A DNA stretch of 64,000 nt from Streptomyces sp. NBC_00249 (GCF_026342355.1 NZ_JAPEMV010000009.1:353722-417721), one strand, 5' to 3'. Shown: positions 23,838 through 33,322, counted from the stretch's first letter. Translations and numbers: made by a program. The notes: generated by a model from the sequence alone, not told the origin.

Positions 23838-25076
23838 ATGACCGAGAGCTTCCGCCGCGAAGGCGAGTACCCGCAGGAGAACCGCCCGGCCGACCAGCGC
23901 CCGCCCTTCGGCGAGGACTGGCAGCGGGGACGTGACCGGCTGGCCCACGACGCCGGCGCCGGGGCCGGCGCGGAGGCGCGGCCACAGGCGCAGGCGGGCG
24001 GCGGGGCGTATCCGCCGCCTCCCGCGTACCCGCCGGCCGCCGCCCCCGGGTGGCACGAGGCGCACCGGCCGCCGGTGATCCAGGGCGAGACGGTCCCCAC
24101 CTGGGCCGGCGCCCCGGGAGCGCCCGGCCCCGCCCACGCCGCGCCCGCGCCCCGCGCCAAGCGGCCCGTCGCGCTGCTCGCCGCCGTCGCGCTCGCGGCG
24201 GCCGTGGTCGGGGGCGGGACGGCCGCCGCCGTGCAGCAGTTCCTCGGGCAGGGCGGCTCCGGCTCCGCAGGAGTCAGCGGCACCAACGTGTCGCAGTCCA
24301 GCGTCGGCACCGTCTCCGGTGTCGCCGAGCAGGTCAGCCCGTCCGTCGTGCGCATCGACACCCGTACCGGCTCCGGCCAGGGCACCGGCTCCGGCGTCGT
24401 CATCACCGCCGACGGCGAGATCGTCACCAACAACCACGTGGTCAGCGGTGCGAGCGAGATCCAGGTGACGATGAGCGACGGCAAGAAGTACGCCGCCAAG
24501 ACCGTCGGCACGGACCCGGACAAGGACCTCGCGCTCATCAAGCTGCAGGGCGCGAGCGGCCTCAAGCCCGCCACCCTCGGCGATTCGGGCCGGCTCAAGG
24601 TCGGCGACCAGGTCGTCGCCATCGGCTCCCCCGACCGTCTCACCGGCACGGTGACCAGCGGCATCGTCTCGGCGCTCGACCGCGACGTGAACGTCCCGAA
24701 GTCCGAGGAGCAGCAGTCCCCGCAGCGCGGTCAGGGCGGCTGGCCGTTCAGTTACGGCGGCCAGCAGTTCAACGGGAACACCGGCTCGGACACCACCTCG
24801 TACAAGGCCATCCAGACGGACGCCTCCCTCAACCCGGGCAACTCCGGCGGCGCCCTGGTGAACATGAACGGCGAGATCGTCGGGATGCCCTCCGCGATCT
24901 ACTCCCCCTCCAGCGACAGTTCCAGCGCGGGCAGCGTCGGCCTCGGTTTCGCGATCCCGGTGAACACGATCAAGGCGGACCTCGACTCCCTCCGCAAGGG
25001 CGGACCGGGTGGTGGCGGCAACAGCGGCAACAGCAACGGCGGCTCCGCCGCGAACGGGTTCGGGACCTCGTTCTGA
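23838..25076 (+). CDS. HtrA-like membrane-anchored serine protease without PDZ domain
   Basis: 412 residues. A long Pro/Ala-rich cytoplasmic part (1-110) precedes a transmembrane helix (about 112-133) and an extracytoplasmic trypsin-like domain. The catalytic triad is His in TNNHVVSG, Asp in DKDLALIKL and Ser in GNSGGALV. The chain ends in a Gly/Asn/Ser-rich tail, and no PDZ domain follows, unlike classical HtrA. The downstream two-component pair on the same strand resembles MprAB, which controls envelope-stress proteases in mycobacteria. Confidence 0.93.
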   Translation: MTESFRREGEYPQENRPADQRPPFGEDWQRGRDRLAHDAGAGAGAEARPQAQAGGGAYPPPPAYPPAAAPGWHEAHRPPVIQGETVPTWAGAPGAPGPAHAAPAPRAKRPVALLAAVALAAAVVGGGTAAAVQQFLGQGGSGSAGVSGTNVSQSSVGTVSGVAEQVSPSVVRIDTRTGSGQGTGSGVVITADGEIVTNNHVVSGASEIQVTMSDGKKYAAKTVGTDPDKDLALIKLQGASGLKPATLGDSGRLKVGDQVVAIGSPDRLTGTVTSGIVSALDRDVNVPKSEEQQSPQRGQGGWPFSYGGQQFNGNTGSDTTSYKAIQTDASLNPGNSGGALVNMNGEIVGMPSAIYSPSSDSSSAGSVGLGFAIPVNTIKADLDSLRKGGPGGGGNSGNSNGGSAANGFGTSF

Positions 25077-25126
25077 GACCCTGGTACGTGGCCCGCGCAC
25101 CGACCACCACCCCCTGGGGGACGTAG

Positions 25127-25864
25127 ATGAATCCCGCCGAAGGCGACCAGCAGCGCATCCTCGTCGTCGACGACGAGCCGGCCGTCCGCGAGGCCCTGCG
25201 CCGCAGCCTGGCCTTCGAGGGGTACGGCACCCGGACGGCGGTCGACGGCCTGGACGCCCTGGACCAGGCGGCGGCGTACGCCCCCGACCTGATCGTCCTG
25301 GACATCCAGATGCCCCGGATGGACGGTCTGACGGCGGCCCGCCGGCTGCGCGCGGCGGGCTCCACGACCCCGATCCTGATGCTGACCGCCCGCGACACCG
25401 TCGGGGACCGCGTCACCGGCCTCGACGCGGGCGCCGACGACTACCTGGTCAAGCCCTTCGAGCTGGACGAGCTCTTCGCCCGCGTCCGCGCCCTGCTGCG
25501 CCGCAGCTCCTACGCCGCCCCGGCCGCCGGGGCGGTGGACACCGGCGGGGACGCCCTGACCTTCGCCGGCCTGCGCATGGACCTCACCACCCGTGAGGTG
25601 ACCCGGGGCGGGCGTCCGGTGGAGCTGACGCGTACCGAGTTCACCCTGCTGGAGATGTTCCTCGCGCACCCGCGCCAGGTCCTGACCCGCGAGCAGATCC
25701 TCAAGACGGTCTGGGGTTTCGACTTCGAGCCCAGCTCCAACTCCCTGGACGTGTACGTGATGTACCTGCGCCGCAAGACCGAGGCGGGCGGTGAACCCCG
25801 CCTGGTGCACACCGTGCGCGGGGTGGGCTACGTCCTGCGCCAGGGCGAGAGCGGTCCCGAGTGA
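25127..25864 (+). CDS. OmpR-family response regulator (MprA-like)
   Basis: 245 residues. Receiver domain 5-125 with phospho-Asp in LIVLDIQMPRMDG and the conserved Lys in YLVKPFELDE; winged-helix domain about 140-238. It lies 50 bp after the protease gene and overlaps the kinase gene by four bases (GTGA), forming a cognate pair. Likely senses envelope stress by context. Confidence 0.94.
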   Translation: MNPAEGDQQRILVVDDEPAVREALRRSLAFEGYGTRTAVDGLDALDQAAAYAPDLIVLDIQMPRMDGLTAARRLRAAGSTTPILMLTARDTVGDRVTGLDAGADDYLVKPFELDELFARVRALLRRSSYAAPAAGAVDTGGDALTFAGLRMDLTTREVTRGGRPVELTRTEFTLLEMFLAHPRQVLTREQILKTVWGFDFEPSSNSLDVYVMYLRRKTEAGGEPRLVHTVRGVGYVLRQGESGPE

Positions 25865-27315
25865 GCCCGGCGGCCCGGTTCCGCGGGCTGCCGCTGCGGT
25901 CCCGGCTGGTGCTGCTGGTGGCCGTCGCGGTGGCGCTCGCGGTGGCCGCGGTGGCGGCGGTGTCCTGGGTGATGGTCCGTACGCAGCTGCGCGACCAGCT
26001 GGACCAGTCCCTGCGGGCGACCAACCCCAACGAACAGGTGCTCCGCACCCTGCGCGACGCCGGCTGCGTGAACCGCCCGGCGCAGACGCAGCCGGACATC
26101 GCCGGGAACCTGAACGCGACCGTTCAGATCGTCACTGCGGACGGCACCCACTGCTGGGTGAGCGGGCGCACGGACCTGCCGGCCGAGCCGGCCGACAAGG
26201 ACGTCGCGGCGGGCCTGCGCGAATGGACCCTGCACGACACCACCACCGACACCGGCGTCGACATGCGCGTCTACACCAAGGGCGCCCGCATCTCCGGCGG
26301 CCCGGTCTTCGCGATCTCCGTCGCCAAACCCCTCGCCGACATCGACAAGCCCCTGTCCACCCTGGCCTGGGTGCTGGTCCTGGTCGCGGGCATCGGCGTG
26401 GTCGGGGCGGGCGCCGCCGGCCTGTGGGTGGCCCGTACGGGGCTGCGTCCGGTCGACGAACTGACCGCCACCGTCGAGCACATCGCCCGCACCGAGGACC
26501 TCACCGTCCGCATCCCCGAGGAGGGCGACGACGAGATCGCCCGCCTGTCGCGCTCCTTCAACTCCATGACGGCGGCCCTGGCCTCCTCCCAGGAGCGGCA
26601 GGCCCAGCTGATCGCGGACGCCGGGCACGAGCTGCGGACGCCGCTGACCTCGCTGCGCACCAACATCGAGCTGCTCGCGCGCAGCGAGGACACCGGCCGG
26701 GCCATCCCGCCCGAGGACCGCCGGGAGCTGCTGGCCTCGGTCAAGGCCCAGATGACGGAACTGGCCGCGCTGATCGGGGACCTCCAGGAGCTGTCCCGCC
26801 CGGACGCGGCCCCGTACGGCCCGCTCCAGGTCGTCGCCCTGCACGAGATCGCCGGGGCGGCACTGTCGCGGGCCCGGCTGCGCGGTCCCGAGCTGGTCTT
26901 CACCTCCGCGCTGGAGCCCTGGTTCGTGCGGGGCGAGGCGGCGGCGCTGGAGCGGGCGGTGGTCAACGTCCTCGACAACGCCGTGAAGTTCAGCCCGCCG
27001 GGCGGCGCGGTCGAGGTGTCGCTGCACGCGGGCGAGCTGACCGTGCGCGACCACGGGCCGGGCATCCCGGCCGAGGACCTCCCGTACGTCTTCGAACGGT
27101 TCTGGCGCTCCCCGTCGGCGCGGGCCCTGCCCGGCAGCGGTCTGGGCCTGTCGATCGTGGCCCGTACGGTGCACCGCGCGGGCGGCACGGCCGCGCTGCG
27201 CGCCGCCTCCGACGGCGGGCCGGGCGCGGAGGCGGTCCTGCGCATCCCGGGCGCCCCGACGCCACCGCCGGCCGCGCCGGGGGCCGTGCCGGGGTCAGTT
27301 GTGCCGGATCAGTGA
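25861..27315 (+). CDS. Sensor histidine kinase (MprB-like)
   Basis: 484 residues from GTG 25861. Two transmembrane helices (about 16-38 and 163-187) flank an extracytoplasmic sensor domain; then HAMP (about 190-240), HisKA with the phospho-His in GHELRTPLTSLR, and HATPase with N-box NVLDNAVKFSPPGG, HGPGIPAED and GSGLGLSIV. The 3' end overlaps the convergent PI-PLC-like gene by 21 bp. Confidence 0.94.
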   Translation: MSPAARFRGLPLRSRLVLLVAVAVALAVAAVAAVSWVMVRTQLRDQLDQSLRATNPNEQVLRTLRDAGCVNRPAQTQPDIAGNLNATVQIVTADGTHCWVSGRTDLPAEPADKDVAAGLREWTLHDTTTDTGVDMRVYTKGARISGGPVFAISVAKPLADIDKPLSTLAWVLVLVAGIGVVGAGAAGLWVARTGLRPVDELTATVEHIARTEDLTVRIPEEGDDEIARLSRSFNSMTAALASSQERQAQLIADAGHELRTPLTSLRTNIELLARSEDTGRAIPPEDRRELLASVKAQMTELAALIGDLQELSRPDAAPYGPLQVVALHEIAGAALSRARLRGPELVFTSALEPWFVRGEAAALERAVVNVLDNAVKFSPPGGAVEVSLHAGELTVRDHGPGIPAEDLPYVFERFWRSPSARALPGSGLGLSIVARTVHRAGGTAALRAASDGGPGAEAVLRIPGAPTPPPAAPGAVPGSVVPDQ

Positions 27316-28179
27316 GGCGACCAGGCCGGAGCGGGTGTTCGGGAAGTCCATCGGGATGATGCCGAGGCCGGTGCGGCCGGCGAGTTCGCCGCCGTCGACG
27401 AAGGCGTGGACCTGCGGGTTCAGCCGGTCGGAGTTCCAGCGCGGGGGCATGTAGGCGGAGGTGCTGGTGTAGTTCACGAAGAGCTTGCCGGGCTGCTGGA
27501 CGGCCCGGCGGAACTGGTCCTCGATCTTGCCGCGTTTGGCGAAGGGCTCGGCGTTCCAGTCGTCCTGGACGTCGAAGAGCGAGCCGTCGGCGTAGCGCAC
27601 GCCCGGCAGGCCGCCGTTGTCGGCGAGCAGGACCACCTTGCCGCGGGCCTGGCCGAGGGTGGGCAGCGCGGTGTCGATGCGGAAGAGCGGGCGCCAGCCC
27701 CGGTTGTCGAGGTAGTCGTCGAAGACGGCGCGGAAGGTGGCGTCGCTGTCCGTCGAGTACTCCTGCTTGAGCCGCATGAGGACGGTCTCGGAGGGGTGCG
27801 CGGCGAGGAAGTTCCAGCAGGCGACGAGGACGTCGCCGAACATCAGGTTCTGGAAGAAGGAGCCGTGGTGGATCGCGAACGATCCGCCGCTGACCCGGCA
27901 GCGGACGTCCAGGAAGCGGATTCCGGAGTCGAGCTGCTCGGCGATCGAGGTGTTCTGGCAGGCGACGTAGAGGCCGCCCTGGCGGGCGCCGGAGTCGTGG
28001 GTGCCGGGGATGGTCATCCGCTGGAGCGCGGTGGTGTCGGCGAGGCCGGCCATCCAGTCCTGTGTACCGAGGGTCGCCGTCGCCGAGGCCGGGGCCGCCG
28101 AGGCCGGGGCCGCCGCTGCCAGCCCCGCGGCCGCCGCCGTCGCCGCTCCGATCAGGAATGCCCGCCGGTCCAGTGCCAT
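27295..28179 (-). CDS. Secreted phosphatidylinositol-specific phospholipase C-like protein
   Basis: 294 residues. The N-terminus is a Tat-type signal (DRRAFLIGAATAAAAG) with an Ala-rich end near residue 30. The PI-PLC X domain shows the two catalytic His in PGTHDSG and FAIHHGSF, plus the LRLKQEY region, so it should cleave phosphoinositides or similar lipids outside the cell. Its last 21 bp overlap the kinase gene on the other strand. Confidence 0.87.
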   Translation of the reverse strand: MALDRRAFLIGAATAAAAGLAAAAPASAAPASATATLGTQDWMAGLADTTALQRMTIPGTHDSGARQGGLYVACQNTSIAEQLDSGIRFLDVRCRVSGGSFAIHHGSFFQNLMFGDVLVACWNFLAAHPSETVLMRLKQEYSTDSDATFRAVFDDYLDNRGWRPLFRIDTALPTLGQARGKVVLLADNGGLPGVRYADGSLFDVQDDWNAEPFAKRGKIEDQFRRAVQQPGKLFVNYTSTSAYMPPRWNSDRLNPQVHAFVDGGELAGRTGLGIIPMDFPNTRSGLVASLIRHN

Positions 28180-28246
28180 GTCCCGCCCCGCCCTTCGCCG
28201 CCCACCCGTTGACAGGCCGGATCATGGCACGCGGGGCCCGCCTTTA

Positions 28247-28834
28247 CTACCCGTCGGTAGAGACCGGCTTCTCCAGCAACTCCGCCATCCTGCGCAGCCC
28301 TTGGGCAAGGGCGCGGCCGTCCGGCGCGTGCTCCGGGTCGGTCAGGGCCTGCACCATCACCCCGCTCAGCAGCGCGAGGTGCACCGATCCGAGGCCCCGT
28401 ACGTCCTCCTCCGCGACCTCCTCCAGCGGTACGCCGGCCAGCTGGGCGGCCACCATGCGGCGGTTGCGGCGCTGGCCCTCGGCGAGGATCCCGAGGAGCT
28501 CGGGCGAGGACTGCGCGTGGACGAAGGCCTCGACGGAGGCCAGCCAGAGCCAGCGCATCTCGCCGAAGTCGCGGATCTTGCGGTCCCAGGTGTCGGCGTA
28601 CCGCTCGACCGTGGTGTCGCCCTGTCCGGCGAGCCGGCCCGAGCCGGCCGCCCACTCGTCCATGGCGGCGAAGAGCGCCTGGTTGAGCAGGGCCTCGCGG
28701 GAGCCGTAGTGGTAGCCGATCGCGGCCATGCTCACCTGCGCCGCGGAGGCGATGTCGCGCACGGTGGTGCGCAGGTAGCCCTTCTCCTCCAGGCAGCGGC
28801 GCGCTCCGGCCAGCAGGTCCTCGCGATTTCCCAT
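28247..28834 (-). CDS. TetR/AcrR-family transcriptional regulator
   Basis: 195 residues from ATG 28834. N-terminal HTH (TTVRDIASAAQVSMAAIGYHY) and a helical ligand domain. It is divergent from an alpha/beta hydrolase gene 121 bp away, with repeated GCCCAA half-sites in between, so it probably represses that gene and itself. Confidence 0.9.
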   Translation of the reverse strand: MGNREDLLAGARRCLEEKGYLRTTVRDIASAAQVSMAAIGYHYGSREALLNQALFAAMDEWAAGSGRLAGQGDTTVERYADTWDRKIRDFGEMRWLWLASVEAFVHAQSSPELLGILAEGQRRNRRMVAAQLAGVPLEEVAEEDVRGLGSVHLALLSGVMVQALTDPEHAPDGRALAQGLRRMAELLEKPVSTDG

Positions 28835-28859
28835 GCCGGGATCGTATCCGCGCCCCGTT

Positions 28860-28902
28860 TTGGGCACTCGCCCAAGACGTACGTATTGCGCGCTTGCCCA
28901 AA
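28860..28902. promoter_or_regulatory. Candidate TetR operators in the divergent promoter
   Basis: TTGGGC-ACTC-GCCCAA at 28860-28875 is a perfect inverted repeat, and TTGCCCAAA at 28894-28902 is a further half-site in a similar C-n-C-T-n-GCCCAA context. Position between the divergent TetR and hydrolase genes fits an operator shared by both. Binding is inferred. Confidence 0.5.
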
Positions 28903-28955
28903 TCCTGGCAGGCTGAAGACGTCCCACCGACCAGCACACAGGGGAGAGCAACGCC

Positions 28956-29747
28956 ATGCGCGACGCCATGCGCCACGAGCTGAAGATCGACGACCGTACG
29001 CTGTCCTACCTGGACTTCGGGGGCCCCGGCCGGCCGCTGCTCGCCCTGCACGGCGGGATGTCCGAGGCAGCCGCCTTCACCGGCCTGGCCGCCGTCCTCG
29101 GCGACGACTGGCGGGTCATCGCCCCCGACCAGCGCGGCCACGGGGACTCCGACCGGGCGCCCGACTACCGCCGCGCCGGCTACGTCGCCGACGCCGTCGC
29201 CCTCCTCGACCACCTCGGCCTCGACGCGCCCGTGGCCCTCCTCGGCTACTCCCTCGGCGGACTCAACGCCTACCACCTGGCCGCCGCCCACCCGGGCCGG
29301 ATCTCCGCGCTCATCAACGTGGACACCACCGTCGAGACCCACCCGGCCAGGTCGGCCTGGTGGGACTTCCTGCGCGACCTGCCCTACACCGCGCCCACCC
29401 GGGAGGAGCTCGTCGCGGCCGCCGGCGAAGCCGCCGAACTCGTCGCCCCGGGCCTGCGCCCCCTGTCCGACGGCTCCGGCTGGCGGGTGGCGTTCCACCC
29501 GCAGGACCAGCTCGACTCCATCGAGGCGTGCCGCGGCGACCACTGGGACACCTGGCTGAAGAGCACCTGCCCCGCCCTGCTCGTCCACGGCACCCGCAGC
29601 CTGGCGCTCCCCCAGGAGACGGCCGAGGCGATGACCGCCCGGCGCCCGGGCACCGCGTACGCGCCCCTCGACGGCGACCACTTCGTGCCGTTCACCAACC
29701 CGGAGGGCTTCCACGCCGCGGTGCGGGACTTCCTCGCCGGCCTGTAG
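28956..29747 (+). CDS. Alpha/beta-fold hydrolase
   Basis: 263 residues. Oxyanion region HGGMSEAAAF, nucleophile Ser in GYSLGG, acid in the C-terminal half and His in DGDHFVPF. DQRGHGDSDRAPDY is typical of this group. Substrate unknown; likely controlled by the divergent TetR protein. Start ATG 28956, with ATG 28968 as an alternative; GGGGAGAG lies upstream. It is related to the hydrolase half of the 51-kb fusion protein. Confidence 0.88.
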   Translation: MRDAMRHELKIDDRTLSYLDFGGPGRPLLALHGGMSEAAAFTGLAAVLGDDWRVIAPDQRGHGDSDRAPDYRRAGYVADAVALLDHLGLDAPVALLGYSLGGLNAYHLAAAHPGRISALINVDTTVETHPARSAWWDFLRDLPYTAPTREELVAAAGEAAELVAPGLRPLSDGSGWRVAFHPQDQLDSIEACRGDHWDTWLKSTCPALLVHGTRSLALPQETAEAMTARRPGTAYAPLDGDHFVPFTNPEGFHAAVRDFLAGL

Positions 29748-29758
29748 GACCGAACGCC

Positions 29759-29793
29759 GGAGGGGCGGCGGGCCACCGGCCCACCGCCCCTCC
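29759..29793. terminator. Convergent GC-rich hairpin terminator
   Basis: GGAGGGGCGGCGGG at 29759-29772 pairs (one mismatch) with 29780-29793 between the stops of the hydrolase (plus) and 5'-nucleotidase (minus) genes. Confidence 0.7.
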
Positions 29794-29810
29794 GCACCCA
29801 GCTGCTCGTA

Positions 29811-31625
29811 CTACTTCACGACGGTGATCCGGTTCGCCGCCGGCGGGGCGATCGGGTTCGCCGCGGAGGACTTCGCCAGCAGGGCGTTGAAGGCCTCCAG
29901 GTCGGAGATGCCGACCAGCTTGTTCTTGTGCTCCTTCAGGACGGTGAAACCGTCACCGCCGCCCGCGAGGAACTCGTTCATCGCGACCCGGTAGGTCTTG
30001 GCGGGGTCGATGGCCGCGCCGTTCAGCTTCACCGAGTCCACGACGATCCGGTCCGCGCCCGCCTTCGTCATGTCCAGGGTGTAGGTGAAGCCCTTCGAGA
30101 CCTGGAGGATCTTCGGGTTCGGGCCGTTGACCGTGCCGCTGACCTGCTGCTGGAGCGCCGTGATCAGCTGCGCGCCGGTCAGGTCCACGATGTTCATCAG
30201 GTTGTTGAACGGCTGCACCGTGTACGACTCGCCGTACGTCACCACACCGTCGCCCTCGGCGCCCGCCGCCTTGTACGCCAGGTCGGCACGGATGCCGCCC
30301 GGGTTCATGATGGCCAGCTGCGCGCCGCCCCGGTCGGCCGGAGCCGTCGCGTCCAGCTGCGCGTCGGCGATCAGGTCACCGAGCGGCTTCTCCGGCGCCT
30401 CGGAGCCACGGCCCGCGATGTCACCGGAGATGTAGCCCATCGGACGGTTCGCGACCGGGTCCGCCAGCTTCTTCCAGCGGCCGATGAGCTCGCTCATGTC
30501 GGCGGCCTTGGCCAGGTCACGGCTGACGACCTTGTTGACCGGCTTCGGCGAGCTGACCGGCGTACGGACGATGTCCTTCGTCGCCCGGTCGTACTTCAGC
30601 GTGGTGTCCGTGAACAGCCGGCCGTACGAGGCGGCCGAGGTGACCGTACGCGGGTTGCCCGCCGGGTCGGGGATGTTGCAGGAGTACGCCTGGTGGGTGT
30701 GGCCCGTCACCAGCGCGTCGACCTTCGGGTTCACGTTCTTCGCGATGTCGACGATCGCACCGGATATCCCGGCGCCCGCGCCCGGCACGTCGCAGTCGTA
30801 GTTGTACGCGCCGCTCGCGGGCAGCCCGCCCTCGTGGATCAGCGCGACGATCGACTTCACGCCCTGCCGGTTGAGCTCCTCGGCGTACTTGTTGATCGTC
30901 TCGACCTCGTCGCCAAACTTGAGGCCCTTGACCCCGTCGGCGGTCACGACGTCCGGAGTGCCCTCCAGGGTGACGCCGATGAAGCCGATCTTCACCCCGT
31001 CCTTCTTCCAGATGAAGGTCGGCGACATCATCGGACGCTTGGTCTTCTCGTCCGTCACATTGGCCGCGAGGTACTTGAACTCGGATCCGGTGAACGTCTT
31101 GCCGTACTCGAAGCAGCCCTCGACCGGGTGGCAGCCTCCGTACGCCATGCGGCGCAGCTCGGTCTTGCCCTCGTCGAACTCGTGGTTGCCGACGCTGCTG
31201 ACATCCAGCTTCAGCTTGTTGAGCGCCTCGACGGTCGGCTCGTCGTGGAAGAGACCGGACAGCATCGGGCTGCCGCCGATCATGTCGCCGGCCGCGGCCG
31301 TGACGGAGTACTCGTGACCCTTGCGGGCCTCGCGCAGGGCGGTCGCGAGGTACTCGACACCGCCTGCCGGTATTGCCTTGGTGGTGCCGTCTGCCTGGCG
31401 TTCGCTCACCGTGCCGGAGGAGCCCTGCGGGGGCTCCAGCGTGCCGTGGAAGTCGTTGAACGACAGCATCTGTACGTCGACGGTCCGGCCCTTGGCCGCA
31501 CCGCCACCACTCGCGGCCCCAGCCGGCAGAGCGGCGGCGACCATCGCCCCGGCCCCCGCCGTGAGGGCGAGAGCGGTGAAGGTCAACCGGCGGGCCGTGC
31601 GGAGCCGTTGTGGCGTCGCTGACAT
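29811..31625 (-). CDS. Secreted 5'-nucleotidase / bifunctional metallophosphatase
   Basis: 604 residues with a signal peptide (1-38, AGAMVAAALPAGAA). The calcineurin-like metallophosphatase domain has metal motifs FNDFHG, AAGDMIGG, GNHEFD and TGHTHQ. The C-terminal 5'-nucleotidase domain (about 390-590) has GGIRADL and the substrate stacking region. It releases phosphate from extracellular nucleotides. Its place beside ppk/pst/pit genes and possible PHO-type repeats upstream suggest PhoP control. Confidence 0.92.
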   Translation of the reverse strand: MSATPQRLRTARRLTFTALALTAGAGAMVAAALPAGAASGGGAAKGRTVDVQMLSFNDFHGTLEPPQGSSGTVSERQADGTTKAIPAGGVEYLATALREARKGHEYSVTAAAGDMIGGSPMLSGLFHDEPTVEALNKLKLDVSSVGNHEFDEGKTELRRMAYGGCHPVEGCFEYGKTFTGSEFKYLAANVTDEKTKRPMMSPTFIWKKDGVKIGFIGVTLEGTPDVVTADGVKGLKFGDEVETINKYAEELNRQGVKSIVALIHEGGLPASGAYNYDCDVPGAGAGISGAIVDIAKNVNPKVDALVTGHTHQAYSCNIPDPAGNPRTVTSAASYGRLFTDTTLKYDRATKDIVRTPVSSPKPVNKVVSRDLAKAADMSELIGRWKKLADPVANRPMGYISGDIAGRGSEAPEKPLGDLIADAQLDATAPADRGGAQLAIMNPGGIRADLAYKAAGAEGDGVVTYGESYTVQPFNNLMNIVDLTGAQLITALQQQVSGTVNGPNPKILQVSKGFTYTLDMTKAGADRIVVDSVKLNGAAIDPAKTYRVAMNEFLAGGGDGFTVLKEHKNKLVGISDLEAFNALLAKSSAANPIAPPAANRITVVK

Positions 31626-31705
31626 TTATTCCCCTTTGTGGACAGCGAGACAACTTGGGAGGTCCGCCGAAGCCTATGGTCAACGCGCGTAGCACGACAG
31701 GGGGT

Positions 31706-31727
31706 AGCGGGTTGCGAGCTGGTTACG
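31706..31727 (-). promoter_or_regulatory. Possible PHO-box-like 11-nt direct repeats upstream of the 5'-nucleotidase gene
   Basis: On the minus strand CGTAACCAGCT and CGCAACCCGCT sit side by side as two 11-nt units 80-100 bp before the start. They share spacing with PhoP boxes but match the GTTCACC core only partly. Confidence 0.3.
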
Positions 31728-31773
31728 CGCCGACGTCGGACACCGGCGAGCGGCGGCGCCGTAGGCTCGGACC

Positions 31774-32703
31774 ATGACTGACGCAGCAGCGGCCGTGGAG
31801 CCGGGACGGCAGATTGACACCCTCGACGAACTGACGGAGGGACAGGCCGACGCCGTACTCGCACTCATCGAGGAAGCGGCCCGCACCGACGGCACCACCG
31901 CCGTCTCCGAACAGGGCCGGCTCCAGCTGCGCGGCGGACCGCGCGAGGGCATCCGGCACTTCCTCCTCACCGCCGACGGCCGGCTCGCCGCCTACGGGCA
32001 ACTGGAGGACACCGACCCGGTCGAGGCCCCCGCCGCCGAACTCCTCGTCCACCCCGCGCTGCGCGGACGCGGCCACGGCCGGGCGCTGGGCTCCGCCCTG
32101 CTCGCCGCCTCCGGCAAGCGGATCCGGGTCTGGGCGCACGGCGGCAAGTCGGCCGCGCGGCACCTCGCGCAGGTCCTCGGCCTCACCCTCTTCCGCGAAC
32201 TCCGGCAGCTGCGCCGCCCCCTCGGCCCGGACGCCGCCCCGCTCCCCGAACCCGTCCTCCCCCCGGGCGTGACCGTCCGCACCTTCGTCCCCGGCCAGGA
32301 CGACGCCGCCTGGCTCGCCGCCAACGCCGCCGCCTTCGCCCACCACCCCGAACAGGGCGCGCTCACGCAGCGGGACCTGAACGACCGGATCGCGCAGCCG
32401 TGGTTCGACGCGAAGGGGTTCTTCCTCGCGGAGCGGGACGGCGAACTGGCCGGCTTCCACTGGACGAAGGTCCACGCCGCCGAGCAGCTCGGCGAGGTGT
32501 ACGTGGTCGGCGTCCGCCCCGGCGCCCAGGGCGGCGGCCTCGGCAAGGCCCTCACCGCGATCGGCCTGCGCCACCTGGCGGCGCAGGGCCTGCCGACGGC
32601 GATGCTCTACGTCGACGCCGACAACCCGGCGGCCCTCGCGGTCTACGAGGGCCTCGGCTTCACCACCCACGAGGTGGACCTGATGTACCGCACGGAAAGC
32701 TGA
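31774..32703 (+). CDS. mshD: Mycothiol synthase MshD
   Basis: Acetyl-CoA:Cys-GlcN-Ins acetyltransferase, the last step of mycothiol synthesis. 309 residues, two GNAT domains. The N-terminal one (1-150) has a degenerate CoA loop (HPALRGRGHGRALG). The C-terminal one is the active domain (VVGVRPGAQGGGLGKAL and YVDADNPAALAVYEGLGF). ATG 31774. Divergent from the 5'-nucleotidase gene. Confidence 0.93.
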   Translation: MTDAAAAVEPGRQIDTLDELTEGQADAVLALIEEAARTDGTTAVSEQGRLQLRGGPREGIRHFLLTADGRLAAYGQLEDTDPVEAPAAELLVHPALRGRGHGRALGSALLAASGKRIRVWAHGGKSAARHLAQVLGLTLFRELRQLRRPLGPDAAPLPEPVLPPGVTVRTFVPGQDDAAWLAANAAAFAHHPEQGALTQRDLNDRIAQPWFDAKGFFLAERDGELAGFHWTKVHAAEQLGEVYVVGVRPGAQGGGLGKALTAIGLRHLAAQGLPTAMLYVDADNPAALAVYEGLGFTTHEVDLMYRTES

Positions 32704-32752
32704 GCCGCACCCTTCTTGACGCGTGCCTCGCGCCGCTCAGCGCTGGCGCGCT

Positions 32753-33153
32753 TCCCGGGCTTCGGCCCGCTGCGCCGGCCTCCGGCCGTCGGTGGCGGGG
32801 CGGGGCCGGTCCGGGTGGCCGGGCCCGTCTGTCGTCTGCGGACCGTTGCCGCTGCGCGGGGCGGGGTTCCCCTACCCGCCCTTCCACCGTTCCCGCCTCA
32901 AACGCCGGCGAGGCTGGATGGGGCTGCGCCCGCACCCGCGGGTGCACCTTTCGCGCCGGGCGCACCTCAAAACACGGCGCTCCGCGCCCGCGCCTCAAAC
33001 GCCGGCGGGGCTGGGAGTGCCCTCCGGGCACCCCAGCCACCACCTGCCCCGCCCCAGGCCTTGGCAGCCGGGCTGCAGTCGAACGGCTACGCCGGCCAAA
33101 ATCCAGCCCCGCCGGCGATTGAGGCGCAGGGGCCCGAGGGCTGGCCCCCGGCA
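32753..33153. repeat. Copy 1 of a roughly 400-bp direct repeat flanking ppk-CHAD
   Basis: Begins shortly after the mshD stop. Nearly the same sequence recurs at 36827-37236, including the CGGACCGTTGCCGCTGCGCG segment, CCCGCCCTTCCACCGTTCCC, and several copies of the short CCGCCGGCG element (reverse at 32895-32917 and 32990-33013, forward at 33099-33152). No credible gene: reading frames here are Pro/Arg/Ala-rich and lack homology I can recognise. Confidence 0.85.
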
Positions 33154-33184
33154 ACGGACCCGCACCCAACCGGCTACGCCAGCC

Positions 33185-33322
33185 CAATCCAGCCTCGCCG
33201 GCGTTTGAGGCGCGGGGGTCCGGGGGCTGGCCCCCGGCAACGGCGCCGCACCCGAACGGACACGCCGCCACACCCAGCCCCGCCGGCGATTGAGGCGCAG
33301 GGGCCCGGGGGCCGGCCCCCGG
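33185..33322. repeat. Two further copies of the dispersed CAGCCCCGCCGGCG element
   Basis: Copies at 33185-33238 and 33271-33322, both with the TTTGAGG or ATTGAGG core and a GGGG..CCCC hairpin after it. They fill the gap between the 400-bp repeat and the ppk promoter region. Confidence 0.85.

Noticed and set aside
32753..33322. CRISPR array
   Set aside because: Repeats occur in both orientations, with irregular spacing and hairpin tails, and the intervening sequences are themselves repeated; no cas genes are present.
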